A stretch of 64,000 nt of DNA from Enterococcus rotai (GTDB taxonomy: Bacteria; Bacillota; Bacilli; Lactobacillales; Enterococcaceae). Both the position numbers and the translations under genes were made by a program. Position 1 is the first letter of the stretch; every line of letters starts with the position of its first letter. Below are positions 27,575 to 37,563 of the stretch, piece by piece. Under the pieces are notes generated by a model. That model saw nothing but the letters and a program-made list of their open reading frames with translations, was not told where the DNA came from and did not search any database. The stretch lies in contig NZ_CP013655.1 in the NCBI RefSeq assembly GCF_001465345.1, positions 310,001 through 374,000 on the forward strand, written 5' to 3'.

Positions 27575-28549
27575 TTATTTTATAGATTTTAAAAATACTT
27601 CGTAATCTGCTTGTTCTGTTGTCTCTTTTACGTTCACCTTTTCAAAGTGAGCTTCTGTGAGATCAGATAATGTACCAGATAATTGATGTGTAATAGTTGC
27701 GTTTCCAATCAATTCCATCCAATAACCATCTGAATTTTCTTCATGTACCACTGTTTTTACCATACCACCGGTATTTTTGACAGTAATAGTATCTCCAAAT
27801 CCTCCTTCATACAGTAATACATACATTAAGCTGCTTGCACACATGGCGGTTCCACAAGCACTAGTAAAACCAACACCACGTTCAAAGGTTCGGACAAAAA
27901 TATTATTTCCCCCTAAAACCTCTACAAAGCTTACATTGATGCCGTCAGAAAAAATCGGGTTATCGCCATTTACATAAGTTGCTATTCGTTCAAATTCATC
28001 TCCCATAAGCGTTTGATGATCTACAAAAGCAATTAAATGAGGATTAGGTACTGCTACCACGGAAAATTTTAGATCGCTGGATAATTCTGAAATCACTTCG
28101 TTGATGATCGTATTATTTTTAGTTCTCATGGGAATCGCTTCAGCTTCAAAACGAACAGGTGAAATTTCGACTTGATAGGTCGCTATTTTTTCCGCCAGAT
28201 TTGGTGCTCGGCGCACTTTAAGATCTGCAAACATTGTTTCCACAGTAAAGGAGTCTCGCTCATATTTCTCAGCTAAATACCTAGCTACAGTCCGTAAGCC
28301 GTTCCCACACATGCTTGCTTCACTTCCGTCACTATTGATTACACGCATCTTAGCGAGTGACTCGCCACCGATTACATCTTCCACAAGTAACAATCCATCT
28401 GCTCCATTAAGCAAGCCTGTTTGTCTATCACATAAACTCAGCCGCAATTCGTCGATTTCTTGATCAGTAAAGGGGCGTTCTAATTGCGTTTCATCTATTA
28501 AAAAGAAATCATTTTCAGATCCATGAACTTTTTGCATCGATATCTCCAT
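27575..28549 (-). CDS. dapF: Diaminopimelate epimerase
   Basis: Interconverts LL- and meso-diaminopimelate for lysine and cell-wall precursor synthesis. 324 residues, longer than the usual ~275. The two catalytic cysteines are present: Cys81 in MCGNGLR and Cys232 in SACGTAMCAS. The substrate loop NSDGSEASMCGNG is intact. Ribosome site AAGGAG is 7 nt before the ATG. No other lysine gene is adjacent. The extra length is spread over about 40 residues including the C-terminal extension after ITHQLSG. Confidence 0.93.
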   Translation of the reverse strand: MEISMQKVHGSENDFFLIDETQLERPFTDQEIDELRLSLCDRQTGLLNGADGLLLVEDVIGGESLAKMRVINSDGSEASMCGNGLRTVARYLAEKYERDSFTVETMFADLKVRRAPNLAEKIATYQVEISPVRFEAEAIPMRTKNNTIINEVISELSSDLKFSVVAVPNPHLIAFVDHQTLMGDEFERIATYVNGDNPIFSDGINVSFVEVLGGNNIFVRTFERGVGFTSACGTAMCASSLMYVLLYEGGFGDTITVKNTGGMVKTVVHEENSDGYWMELIGNATITHQLSGTLSDLTEAHFEKVNVKETTEQADYEVFLKSIK

Positions 28550-28611
28550 ACTAAAACTCCTTCACTTTCTTCTATCATATTTTTTATTATTCCTAACTAT
28601 TAGTATGCCAC

Positions 28612-28656
28612 AAATAAAAAGAGGAAAACAGTGTATTTTACTGTTTTCCTCAAAAA
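28612..28656 (-). terminator. Terminator of sodA
   Basis: Perfect 12-bp stem GAGGAAAACAGT/ACTGTTTTCCTC with a 7-nt loop; on the minus strand it runs into TTTTTATTT. Confidence 0.9.
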
Positions 28657-28682
28657 GTTTCTAAAAATTATATTTTTTAAGC

Positions 28683-29291
28683 TTATTTTGCTGCTGCGTA
28701 GCGTTTGTTAACTTCATCCCAATTAACAAGATTCCAGAATGCATCGATATAATCTGGACGTACGTTTTTGTAATTTAGATAGTAAGCATGTTCCCAAACA
28801 TCTAAACCTAAAACAGGTGTTTTACCGTCCATTAAAGGTGAGTCTTGGTTAGGAGTTGATGTAACTTCTAGTTTGCCGTTATTTAACACTAACCATGCCC
28901 AACCTGAACCAAAGCGGCCAGTTGCAGCTGTTTTAAATTCTTCTTTTAATTTATCGAAACTGCCAAAAGCGGCGTCGATTGCTTCTTTGATTTCGCCGGT
29001 TGGTGCGCCACCAGCGTTTGGTGCCATGATTTCCCAGAAGAATGAATGGTTAGCATGTCCGCCACCGTTATTACGCACTGCTGTACGAATATCTTCAGGG
29101 ATACTATCCATATCTGCGATCAACGCTTCTACTGATTTAGTTCCTAGTTCAGGATGTTTGTCGATTGCTGCATTTAAGTTCGTCACATAAGTGTTGTGGT
29201 GTTTGTCATGGTGTAAATGCATTGTTTCTACATCAATATGAGGTTCCAATGCATCATAAGCATAAGGTAAATCTGGTAAAGTGTAAGTCAT
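28683..29291 (-). CDS. sodA: Superoxide dismutase (Mn/Fe type)
   Basis: Converts superoxide to H2O2 and O2. 202 residues. Metal ligands are His27, His82 (HANHSFFW), Asp164 and His168 (DVWEHAYY). The [11 protein letters not shown] and Gln-bearing [10 protein letters not shown] context leans to Mn. The gene stands alone with its own promoter and terminator. Confidence 0.97.
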   Translation of the reverse strand: MTYTLPDLPYAYDALEPHIDVETMHLHHDKHHNTYVTNLNAAIDKHPELGTKSVEALIADMDSIPEDIRTAVRNNGGGHANHSFFWEIMAPNAGGAPTGEIKEAIDAAFGSFDKLKEEFKTAATGRFGSGWAWLVLNNGKLEVTSTPNQDSPLMDGKTPVLGLDVWEHAYYLNYKNVRPDYIDAFWNLVNWDEVNKRYAAAK

Positions 29292-29330
29292 AAAAAAATC
29301 CCTCCATAATTAAGTATATATTTTCATACA

Positions 29331-29357
29331 TTTATAGCATAACAGATTTTATGGCAA
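29331..29357 (-). promoter_or_regulatory. Likely sodA promoter
   Basis: On the minus strand TTGCCA, then 15 bp, then TATAAA preceded by TGC (an extended -10). The short spacer is offset by the extended -10. Transcription would start about 35 bp before the sodA ATG. Confidence 0.55.
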
Positions 29358-29457
29358 CCTTCAAAGTAATTGCTTACAATAATCGAGTAAACTTGTTTTT
29401 CCTTGGTAACTCCTTTAAAATGACGTGTATACTTAATTTGAAGTCAGGAGAAAAATT

Positions 29458-30270
29458 ATGAACTCATTCACTCTATTTAAACGCTCATTATTTCAGATAA
29501 CAGAGCTCAATCAAGCAAAAAAAATGCCCTTTTGGAAAGTTATTTTATATGTTGTTTTCCTAAGTATCATTCTTGCTCTGCCAATCACAAAACAAATTTT
29601 CTCTATTATGCAAGACATAAAAAATGATGGACAAAAAATCGCTGCAAAACTACCTGAATTTGAAATTACAAACGGCAAGTTGCACGCAGCAAGTAATGCT
29701 GAAGGTTTCATTTACCAAACAAATTCAATCATTTTTACTTTTGATCCAGATGGAAAGCGTACGCTTAGTGACGTTACAGCTGATTCGGTTGGCAATGCAG
29801 TTAGTTTAGGGTTTTTACAAGATGAATTTGTCATCGCTTTACCAAACTCAGGTGCTGCTGATTCATTATTAGGCGCTAATCAATTTGAAGTTCCTTACGC
29901 TAAAGGCGCATTAGATGGTTTAAATAGTCAAGATTTAAAACAGGGTTTGGATGAAGCTAGTGTCCCTTTTTGGATAAAGCTAATCGTTTTTGTTTTCACT
30001 TTATATCCAACTTTCATCAACCTGATCATTAATTTACTTATGATCACTATTGGAGCAAATCTTTATAGCAAGATTCGCCTGTACAAATTACGCTTTATAG
30101 ATTGCTTGAAAATCACGACTTATAGCGCAACATTGCCTGTAATAGTTAGTAGTGTTCTTCATTTTATCAACCAATCCTTTGATGATAGTTTTTTGATTGT
30201 TTTCGCTTCTTTATTGATTTTCTTTTTTGCTCTTCGAAACGAAGAGCGACAAATACCTCCTTTAGCTTAG
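29458..30270 (+). CDS. DUF1189 family membrane protein
   Basis: 270 residues. TM1 near 27-47, an extracytoplasmic domain of about 120 residues, then three or four TM helices from about 165. This layout and the start SFTLFKRSLFQITELNQAKKMPFWKV match DUF1189. The role is unknown. It diverges from sodA across 166 bp. A hairpin without a T-run overlaps its stop region (AATACCTC 30252-30259 with GAGGTATT 30281-30288). Confidence 0.8.
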   Translation: MNSFTLFKRSLFQITELNQAKKMPFWKVILYVVFLSIILALPITKQIFSIMQDIKNDGQKIAAKLPEFEITNGKLHAASNAEGFIYQTNSIIFTFDPDGKRTLSDVTADSVGNAVSLGFLQDEFVIALPNSGAADSLLGANQFEVPYAKGALDGLNSQDLKQGLDEASVPFWIKLIVFVFTLYPTFINLIINLLMITIGANLYSKIRLYKLRFIDCLKITTYSATLPVIVSSVLHFINQSFDDSFLIVFASLLIFFFALRNEERQIPPLA

Positions 30271-30416
30271 CGCTCAAGCAGAGGTATTCAACCGAAACTT
30301 AAGCATTTCTTACATTCTCACACTTAGAATTATGTGATAAGATAGATCATGAATTATGCTCAAGTCCAAAGTACGACCTAAAATAAATAAAACAGTCATT
30401 AAGGAGAGAAGTAATT

Positions 30417-31508
30417 ATGGGAGAATTGACCCATCGCAAAAATACGCGCCAAGTGAAGCTTGGCGATTTAACTATTGGTGGAAGTGATGAATTATTTATT
30501 CAAAGCATGTGTACGACAAAAACACATGACGTTGAAGGAACTGTCGCTCAAATCAAACGCTTGGAAGAAGCCGGCTGTCAGATCGTTCGTGTAGCCGTTC
30601 CGGATGAAGCTGCCGCTGATGCGTTAGGTGCAATCAAAAAGCAGATTTCGATTCCTTTGGTTGCTGATATTCATTTTGACTATCGTTTAGCATTAAAAGC
30701 AATTGACCAAGGTGTTGATAAAATTCGGATCAACCCAGGAAACATCGGACGCAAGGATCGTGTAGAAAAAGTTGTTACAGCATGTAAAGCCAAAAGTATC
30801 CCTATTAGAATCGGTGTCAACGCTGGCTCATTGGAAAAGAAATTTTTGCAACAATATGGTTATCCGACGGTGGAAGCTATGGTTGCCAGTGCTGTGGAAC
30901 ATATTAAAATCCTTGAAGATCTGGAATTTTATGATATTATCGTCTCACTAAAAGCCAGTGATGTTAATTTAGCGATTGACGCCTATACTTTAGCTTCTCA
31001 AACATTTGATTATCCACTACACTTAGGGATCACTGAAGCAGGAACAAAGTTCTCTGGTGGAATGAAATCTGCTGCTGGACTTGGCGCACTACTTTCCCGT
31101 GGCATCGGCAACACTTGTCGTGTATCTTTGTCTGCTGATCCTGTAGAAGAAATAAAAGTGGCAAAAGAGGTGCTAAAGGCTTTCGGTTTAGCCAGTAATG
31201 CAGCAACCTTAATTTCTTGCCCAACATGTGGACGAATTGAGATTGATTTAATTCCAATTGCGAACGAGATTGAAGAGTATATCGAAAAAATCAAAGCACC
31301 CATCAAAGTGGCCGTTTTAGGTTGTGCTGTTAACGGACCTGGCGAGGCTCGCGAAGCGGATATTGGCATTGCTGGCGGAAACGGAAAAGGCATGCTTTTC
31401 AAAAAAGGGAAGATCATTCGAACAGTTCCTGAAGAAATCATGGTAGATGAATTAAAAAAAGAAGTTGATATCCTAGCTGCTGCATATGCTCGGGGAGAAA
31501 AAATATAA
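30417..31508 (+). CDS. ispG: 4-hydroxy-3-methylbut-2-enyl diphosphate synthase (IspG/GcpE)
   Basis: Fe-S enzyme of the MEP isoprenoid pathway; converts MEcPP to HMBPP. 363 residues, the usual bacterial length. The [4Fe-4S] cysteines Cys268, Cys271 (SCPTCGR) and Cys303 ([10 protein letters not shown]) and the essential Glu310 are present, as is the TIM-barrel start [16 protein letters not shown]. The ATG at 30417 follows AGGAGAG. Enterococci are generally described as using the mevalonate pathway, so an intact ispG is unexpected. No other MEP gene is in the window. Followed by its own terminator. Confidence 0.95.
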   Translation: MGELTHRKNTRQVKLGDLTIGGSDELFIQSMCTTKTHDVEGTVAQIKRLEEAGCQIVRVAVPDEAAADALGAIKKQISIPLVADIHFDYRLALKAIDQGVDKIRINPGNIGRKDRVEKVVTACKAKSIPIRIGVNAGSLEKKFLQQYGYPTVEAMVASAVEHIKILEDLEFYDIIVSLKASDVNLAIDAYTLASQTFDYPLHLGITEAGTKFSGGMKSAAGLGALLSRGIGNTCRVSLSADPVEEIKVAKEVLKAFGLASNAATLISCPTCGRIEIDLIPIANEIEEYIEKIKAPIKVAVLGCAVNGPGEAREADIGIAGGNGKGMLFKKGKIIRTVPEEIMVDELKKEVDILAAAYARGEKI

Positions 31509-31521
31509 TTAGTCATGACAT

Positions 31522-31559
31522 AAAAAAGATTGAAACGGTTATAGTTCAATCTTTTTTTG
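31522..31559 (+). terminator. Terminator of ispG
   Basis: AAAGATTGAA pairs with TTCAATCTTT around a 10-nt loop, followed by a T-run. Confidence 0.9.
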
Positions 31560-31604
31560 TTTGAAGTAATTTTTGTTACAATAGATTAGCGAGGAGGAAT
31601 CAAC

Positions 31605-32567
31605 ATGGGACAACCAATAATCTATCTTTATGAACAACTAAAAGAAGAACACGTGGAAACGATCAGGCAGAATGCTTCTGATTACACCATTATTGATGCC
31701 AAAAGAGAATCACCGCAACTGGTTGAAGATGATATTGAAATCATGCTAGGCTGGGATAAAGAATTGGGCTCTCGGGTGTTAGCATCAGAGACAAGTCGTT
31801 TAAAATGGGTACAATCAATTTCAGCTGGTGTAGACACTTATGATCTAAATCGTTTTGCCGAAAAAAATATTTTATTATCTAATGCTAGTGGTATCCATAG
31901 CGTTTCAATTTCAGAACACGTTTTAGGTGTGTTACTTGCTGAGTTCCGTGGTATCCGTACCAGCATCGGTAATCAATCTAAAAAAAGTTGGACAAGGCAA
32001 AACATTTCTTATAAACAACTCTCTACACAAAAAATGCTCATCGTCGGAACTGGACATATTGGCCAACAACTTGCGGCTTTTGCACAAGGTCTGGGGATAC
32101 AAACTTATGGAATCAATACTTCTGGTCATGTAACAGATGGCTTTATCGAGTGTTACTCCCATAAAAATATGAGCCGAATCATTAACGAGATGGACATTGT
32201 TGTGAATATTCTACCTTTAACTGACGAAACTTATCACTTATATAACGAGCAGATGTTTCTTGCAATGAAGCGTGGAACAGTCTTTGTCAATGTTGGACGT
32301 GGTCCTTCCGTTAATACAAACGACTTGATCCATGCATTAGTTACGGAACAGCTCAGTTTTGCAGCACTAGACGTTTTTGAAGAGGAGCCGTTACCTGAAA
32401 GCAGCCCATTATGGACTATGGAAAACGTATTGATTACTCCTCACATTTCAGGTTTAACACCTGATTTTAAAGCTAAATTATTAAGCATTTTTGTTCAAAA
32501 TCTTAAACACTATCTAAAAGATGGCACTTTAGCCAAAAATGCCGTAGCATTAAACCAAGGATACTGA
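31605..32567 (+). CDS. D-2-hydroxyacid dehydrogenase (NAD-binding)
   Basis: 320 residues. Rossmann motif GTGHIGQQLAAFA near 145-157. The catalytic Arg/Glu/His set is visible as NVGRGPSVN, DVFEEEPLPESSPLW and the final TPHISG. The substrate is probably a 2-keto acid, but the exact one cannot be read. Ribosome site GAGGAGG. Monocistronic between two terminators. Confidence 0.88.
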   Translation: MGQPIIYLYEQLKEEHVETIRQNASDYTIIDAKRESPQLVEDDIEIMLGWDKELGSRVLASETSRLKWVQSISAGVDTYDLNRFAEKNILLSNASGIHSVSISEHVLGVLLAEFRGIRTSIGNQSKKSWTRQNISYKQLSTQKMLIVGTGHIGQQLAAFAQGLGIQTYGINTSGHVTDGFIECYSHKNMSRIINEMDIVVNILPLTDETYHLYNEQMFLAMKRGTVFVNVGRGPSVNTNDLIHALVTEQLSFAALDVFEEEPLPESSPLWTMENVLITPHISGLTPDFKAKLLSIFVQNLKHYLKDGTLAKNAVALNQGY

Positions 32568-32576
32568 ACTTAAAAT

Positions 32577-32630
32577 AAAAGATGGTAAAAAAGCGAATGA
32601 CATCCTGCTTTTTTTACCATCTTATTTATT
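32577..32630. terminator. Bidirectional terminator
   Basis: GATGGTAAAAAAGC pairs with GCTTTTTTTACCATC between convergent genes; T-rich on both exit sides. Confidence 0.85.
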
Positions 32631-33564
32631 GTTGTTGATCTTTTTCCGTTTCCTTTACAAGATAAATCGGACGTTTTTTTGTTTCCAAGAAGATTTTGCC
32701 AATATATTTTCCAATAATCCCTAGGCAAAGTAACTGTAATCCGCCAACAAACAAAATAATACAAACCATTGACGGCCATCCACTGGTTGGGTCCCCTTTG
32801 ATGATTGTTCTAAAGAAAATGATAAACATCGCAACGACTGACCCCATACACGAAAAAGCACCTACGTAAGAGGCTAAATTTAACGGTGCCTCTGAAAAAT
32901 TGACAATCCCATCAATCGAATAACTTAGCAAGCTCCAAAAAGACCACGAGGTTGCTCCAGCCACTCGTTCGCGATTCTCGTAAGAAAGATATTCCGTATT
33001 AAAACCAACCCAGCTAAAAATTCCTTTTGAAAACCGATTATACTCAGTCAATTCTAAAATTGCATCTACCATTTGACGCGTCATTAGACGAAAATCTCTA
33101 GCCCCGTCAACCATCTCCGTTTCGCCAATCTTATTGACTAATCGATAAAACATCTTAGCAAAAAAGCTGCGAATCGCCGGCTCCCCCTCTCGATCACCGC
33201 GTCTTGTACCAATGCAGTCTAATTCCTTATTTGCCTCTAGCATCTGGATCATTTTGGGTAATAATTCAGGAGGATCTTGCAAGTCCACATCCATAACCGT
33301 GACTAGGTTGCCCTTGGCCTCCTTTAACCCTGCATACAATCCAGCCTCTTTTCCAAAATTTCTTGAAAAAGAAAGATAACGAACTTTTTCAGGATGCTCT
33401 TTGTATAATTTTCTCAATGTATTTAATGTTTGGTCTTTCGACCCGTCGTTAATAAATATGTATTCTATCTCATGTTGAATTTGTGAATTTACTTTTTCCA
33501 CTTCATCAAAAAACAATGGAATTGACTCCTCTTCGTTATAACAAGGAACGATAATCGATAACAT
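32626..33564 (-). CDS. Family 2 glycosyltransferase (DPM1/GtrB-like)
   Basis: 312 residues. GT2 domain with VPCYNEEESI (7-16), INDGSKD and VMDVDLQDPPEL (DXD-type site), then two C-terminal TM helices (about 230-252 and 265-288). This architecture moves a sugar from a nucleotide donor to polyprenyl phosphate, as in GtrB or YkcC, and supports later modification of wall polymers. Ribosome site GGAGG precedes the ATG. Monocistronic. Confidence 0.9.
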   Translation of the reverse strand: MLSIIVPCYNEEESIPLFFDEVEKVNSQIQHEIEYIFINDGSKDQTLNTLRKLYKEHPEKVRYLSFSRNFGKEAGLYAGLKEAKGNLVTVMDVDLQDPPELLPKMIQMLEANKELDCIGTRRGDREGEPAIRSFFAKMFYRLVNKIGETEMVDGARDFRLMTRQMVDAILELTEYNRFSKGIFSWVGFNTEYLSYENRERVAGATSWSFWSLLSYSIDGIVNFSEAPLNLASYVGAFSCMGSVVAMFIIFFRTIIKGDPTSGWPSMVCIILFVGGLQLLCLGIIGKYIGKIFLETKKRPIYLVKETEKDQQQ

Positions 33565-33961
33565 GAATTTTCCTCCAAAAAATATTCTTTGTTGATTATA
33601 ACATACATCTATGACAGATTAATAAAAAAATGTGCATAAATCGATTCATTCTAATTAACGATCTTTCTTAAAAAGATAGCTGCCAAAAAACAAAATTTAC
33701 GAGTATAAATAACACATATTTTTTAATTATACAAAATAAAAACAAACAAAAACCTTATAATATAAAGCATACAAAGATTGATATTAAATATTAATGTAAC
33801 TTTAAATAATTGTTACATTTTTTATTTTTGTTTAATTTCTAATTGTAATTAACAGTTTAAATGGTTATTATATAGAGAGTAAATATTTTTTCACCCAAAA
33901 TATATCTTTTTTTTGTGAACTATATAACTTTTAATAATTTATTACTCAAAGGAGACTACAT
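33565..33961. other. AT-rich 397-bp intergenic region before the Mga-like regulator
   Basis: Contains a terminator-like hairpin on the + strand: AATGTAAC (33793-33800) with GTTACATT (33812-33819), followed by TTTTATTTTT. It could attenuate the downstream regulator gene. The rest is very AT-rich with no gene seen. Confidence 0.6.
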
Positions 33962-35449
33962 ATGCTAGAAGACATTTTGTTAGATGATGTTGCGCAGCGC
34001 AAGATCAGTGTTTTTAATCAATTATTAGTTACTGCAGATGGTACATACAGTGTTCATTATTTTGAACAATTCACAGATTTTTCCTACGCTCGTTTAAATT
34101 CTTTATTTACTGAAATCCATAATGATCTTATGGAAAAGCAAGGGCTGGAGTTACTAACCGATCAAGGAAAAGTACATATTGATCTATCAAAATTACGAGA
34201 TATTCCATATTCACAGTTTTTATTTCGTAAAAGTTTACCTTACCGATTTTTACTTGCAACTATTTTAGAAAAAAGTTACACAATCGAACACTTTTGTAGA
34301 GATCACTTCATTAGTCGTGCTTCTATTATTCGCAGGCTTCAACCATTGATCAATTATTTGAAAGATTTTGACATACAATTAAATTGCTCAAAGCTTCAGA
34401 TGACTGGAAAAGAAAACTTGATCCGAATTGTTTATTTGAATTTTTTTTGGATCGCCTCTTATGGGGAAGATCTCTTTTTAGCACTTGATGAAACCAAAAG
34501 AGGCTTTGATTTATTTGACCCTGAAGATCATCAATGGATGACCTATGCAGAACCTAGAGAATGGTACTTATTAACGACCATTTCTCAATTACGAATTCAA
34601 AAAAAGCATTTCATTATTGAACCTCCATTTAAACAACTAGTCTTCCCAAAAACAAGTAAGTCCTTTATAAAAAAACTGGAGAATTTAAACGTTCCTCAAC
34701 ATTTTATCGAACGAGAAACGACATTTCTTTCATTTATGATGTTTTATTGGAATATTTATTTTTATGCGGATGACCCTAGAATCAGCTATGTAAAAGAGTA
34801 TATGAATAGTGAACAGCAACCTCTAGGTAGTTTGATCGAACGTTTTGAAGTTTTTTATCAGCCTTTATTTTCAGAGAGAAAACTTTCTACTCATGAAAAA
34901 GAATTGTTGAATATTAATATTTTTACAACGTGTCTCAATCATTCTGTCTTAAAAGACTCACTACCACTATCTATCAACTTTATGGAAACATATATCAAAG
35001 AGCAGAATCCTTTATATACTCCTCTTGCAACAAAAGTTAGAGAGTTTTTAAAAGAGATTATTTTGCTTCCAGAGTTTGCCTGGATAAGTAATTGTATAGA
35101 AGATTTAGTCTATATTTGTTCATTTTTATTGTTACCTTATTATGAACGGAGTAATCCGAAATATCATTTGACTGTTGGAATCATTCTGTCACCCAATGCT
35201 ATTTTTCTACAATCTCTTTATGATTTTTTAGAACAGATTTCTTTTATTTCTGTCTCATTTGTTTCTTCGACTTCAGATGAAAAATACGATTTTTACATAG
35301 CAGCGTCGAAGCTTTTATTACCTGATAAAATAAAACAAAATGGTAACTTCCAAATCATCCCATTGTCTCCTGCATTAGATTATCAAGTCGGACTTATTGA
35401 CACTTTGCATCAAAGATATACAGAAAAAACAACTACTTTAGCTGGTTGA
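33962..35449 (+). CDS. Mga/AtxA-type transcriptional regulator
   Basis: 495 residues. An N-terminal winged-helix region (1-70), then the Mga HTH around residues 95-145 (SYTIEHFCRDHFISRASIIRRLQPL), and a long C-terminal part that in Mga/AtxA holds PRD-like and EIIB-like domains. The family controls surface and virulence genes and can respond to PTS phosphorylation. ATG follows GGAG. No obvious target gene is adjacent; the next gene is convergent. Confidence 0.78.
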   Translation: MLEDILLDDVAQRKISVFNQLLVTADGTYSVHYFEQFTDFSYARLNSLFTEIHNDLMEKQGLELLTDQGKVHIDLSKLRDIPYSQFLFRKSLPYRFLLATILEKSYTIEHFCRDHFISRASIIRRLQPLINYLKDFDIQLNCSKLQMTGKENLIRIVYLNFFWIASYGEDLFLALDETKRGFDLFDPEDHQWMTYAEPREWYLLTTISQLRIQKKHFIIEPPFKQLVFPKTSKSFIKKLENLNVPQHFIERETTFLSFMMFYWNIYFYADDPRISYVKEYMNSEQQPLGSLIERFEVFYQPLFSERKLSTHEKELLNINIFTTCLNHSVLKDSLPLSINFMETYIKEQNPLYTPLATKVREFLKEIILLPEFAWISNCIEDLVYICSFLLLPYYERSNPKYHLTVGIILSPNAIFLQSLYDFLEQISFISVSFVSSTSDEKYDFYIAASKLLLPDKIKQNGNFQIIPLSPALDYQVGLIDTLHQRYTEKTTTLAG

Positions 35450-35527
35450 TAAGCAGAAGCAGTCATTACACTTTGTTTCGATCTCCTTAACTTCTACGCA
35501 TGAAACATGTCAGGGTATAGGCTTCAA

Positions 35528-35585
35528 AAATAAGCCAGCATTCACAAAAGTTTGAAGAACATTTTTTGTGAATGCCGGCTTATTT
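35528..35585. terminator. Bidirectional terminator after the Mga-like gene
   Basis: 22-bp nearly perfect stem (35528-35549 with 35564-35585, one mismatch), A/T-rich at both ends, between convergent genes. Confidence 0.85.
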
Positions 35586-35630
35586 ATCGGAACTAAATGC
35601 TTCTATCCTAACCTTTTTACTCTAGACGAT

Positions 35631-35942
35631 CTATTGTTTTAAATCCTCTTTATTTTCAGCAAATTTATATTTGGGTTCGTCTTTCTCTTCATCATAATCT
35701 ACTAATAAATCATACCCTTTAAAAAACCAATCATCTGTCTCTTCGATAAAGTAAGTGATCCCATCGATCTCCTCTTTGACTAATGGCTGATCTGGTGCTT
35801 CTACAGACATCGCTATTGAAAAACCTTCATGAACGTCTGTTTTACCGTAAATTTTACCATAAAAGCGAATACCACTATCTGAAGTAACACCAACTTCCTC
35901 TTTAAACCATTGTTGTGCACGCGGTGTAATCGTTAATTTCAT
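35631..35942 (-). CDS. HesB/IscA-like fold protein without cysteines
   Basis: 103 residues: MKLTITPRAQQWFKEEV, SGIRFYGKIYG and the C-terminal DWFFKGYDLLVDYDEE match the HesB-like (YneR-type) branch. No cysteine is present, so it cannot bind an Fe-S cluster the way IscA does. A strong AGGAGGAAAG site sets the start at 35942; a longer reading to 35981 is not supported. Function unknown. Confidence 0.8.
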   Translation of the reverse strand: MKLTITPRAQQWFKEEVGVTSDSGIRFYGKIYGKTDVHEGFSIAMSVEAPDQPLVKEEIDGITYFIEETDDWFFKGYDLLVDYDEEKDEPKYKFAENKEDLKQ

Positions 35943-36095
35943 TGTTACTTTCCTCCTAACGTAAAAGCATAGCAAGTTCATCTAGTCTCTAAAAAAAGAT
36001 AAAAATCATCGTTTATTTTCAGTTGCGACTGTCCTGCATACCACACTTGTCATTTTAGCATAAAGTCTGCTATTCAGAGAATAAAGTGCTTGAGC

Positions 36096-36761
36096 TTACT
36101 CATTCATTTTTTCATCTAATAGATCGACATCATCTGTTTCACCAACAACTAATAAATTATCGTTTTCTCTAACCATCTCTTCTGCTGCTGGCGAGGCAAT
36201 CACTTCGGATTTTGAACGTCTAATCGCTACGACCGTCAAACCAAATCGCTGGCGAAAATTTAAATCTCCCAAGGTTTTGCCATAAAATTTTGGATTCGAT
36301 ACACGAACTTCTGCTAATGATACTTCATTTGATAATTCGATATAATCTAAAATATTTCTGGACACTAATTTATGTGCAACTCTGATCCCCATATCCCGTT
36401 CAGGGTGGACCACTAAATCAGCGCCTATTTTTTCTAATACTCTCGCGTGGTATTCATTAACAGCTTTCGCTAAAACATTTGGTACACCCATTTCTTTAAC
36501 CATCAACGTTACCAAAATACTTGCTTGGATGTCCTCACCAATCGCTACAACAACATGATCAAAATTACGAATTCCTAAAGATCGCAAAGTTGCTTCATCT
36601 TGTGCATTCGCCACGACTGCATGCGTTGCGATATTCATATATTCATTGACTCGATCTTCATTACTATCAATAGCTAAAACTTCTTGACCTGACTCGATCA
36701 ACGTTTGACAAATACTGCCACCAAATCTTCCTAGACCAATAATTGCAAAATTTTGCTTCAT
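36096..36761 (-). CDS. ktrA: Potassium uptake regulatory subunit (KtrA/TrkA family)
   Basis: Cytoplasmic RCK ring subunit that gates a KtrB-type K+ transporter on ATP/ADP or c-di-AMP binding. 221 residues: the RCK-N Rossmann motif GLGRFGGS (9-16) and Asp32 region AIDSNEDRV, then RCK-C from about 135. No ktrB is adjacent, as is often the case when the two are unlinked. Confidence 0.9.
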   Translation of the reverse strand: MKQNFAIIGLGRFGGSICQTLIESGQEVLAIDSNEDRVNEYMNIATHAVVANAQDEATLRSLGIRNFDHVVVAIGEDIQASILVTLMVKEMGVPNVLAKAVNEYHARVLEKIGADLVVHPERDMGIRVAHKLVSRNILDYIELSNEVSLAEVRVSNPKFYGKTLGDLNFRQRFGLTVVAIRRSKSEVIASPAAEEMVRENDNLLVVGETDDVDLLDEKMNE

Positions 36762-36930
36762 CTTTACTTCTCCTAGCGTTGAATTAAATTTAAGTTAAGT
36801 ATAACAAACCGATAAACAATTGAACAGAAACAGACTAGTTTTCTACTGAAGTAATTAACCACATGTTCATAAAAAAAAAGGTGAACAAGACAAACGTGTA
36901 CAGTTTATCTCATCCACAAGGATCATTTTT

Positions 36931-37563
36931 CTATTTTGCTAATCCATGCTGAAACGCATAAATAGCCGCCTGTGTGCGGTCTTCAACATCTAGTTTGGCT
37001 AGAATATTCGACACATGGGTCTTAACTGTTTTTAACGTAATAAACAATTCATCTGCGATTTCTTGATTACTACGCCCTTTAGCGATCAACATCAATATCT
37101 CATGTTCACGATTTGTCAAATCTTCATGTAAAACAGGTTCTTGTTTTTTCGTCAAGCGTTCCATCATTTTTGTTGTGACTTCAGGTTCTAAAACACGTTC
37201 TCCTCTAGCAATTGCTCGAATGGCATTGGCAATTTCATGTGCAGTTGAAGTCTTCAATAAGTAGCCTGCGGCGCCAGCTTCAATTGCCGGATAAACTTTT
37301 TCATCGTCAATAAAGCTTGTCACAATGATGATACGGGCTTGTGGCCAGTCTTTTAAAATAGCTTTGGTCGACTCTATTCCATCCATGACATCCATGACAA
37401 GATCCATTAAAATCACATCTGGTCGAAGTTCTAACGCTTTTTCATACCCAATTTGGCCATTTTCAGCTTCCCCAACTACTTCAATATCTTCTTGAATCGA
37501 TAAATAAGAGGATACGCCTAATCGTACCATTTCATGGTCATCCACTAACATTACTTTGATCAC
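36931..37563 (-). CDS. liaR: Response regulator LiaR (NarL/FixJ family)
   Basis: Regulator of the cell-envelope stress response; in enterococci liaFSR changes underlie daptomycin tolerance. 210 residues: receiver with Asp8, Asp9 and phosphoacceptor Asp54 (ILMDLVM), and a LuxR-type HTH at about 145-205 ([25 protein letters not shown]). It overlaps liaS by 26 bp. Confidence 0.94.
   Translation of the reverse strand: MIKVMLVDDHEMVRLGVSSYLSIQEDIEVVGEAENGQIGYEKALELRPDVILMDLVMDVMDGIESTKAILKDWPQARIIIVTSFIDDEKVYPAIEAGAAGYLLKTSTAHEIANAIRAIARGERVLEPEVTTKMMERLTKKQEPVLHEDLTNREHEILMLIAKGRSNQEIADELFITLKTVKTHVSNILAKLDVEDRTQAAIYAFQHGLAK

Noticed and set aside
31010-31549. 179-residue open frame on the minus strand
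   Set aside because: Lies wholly antisense to ispG, has low-complexity composition and no ribosome site.
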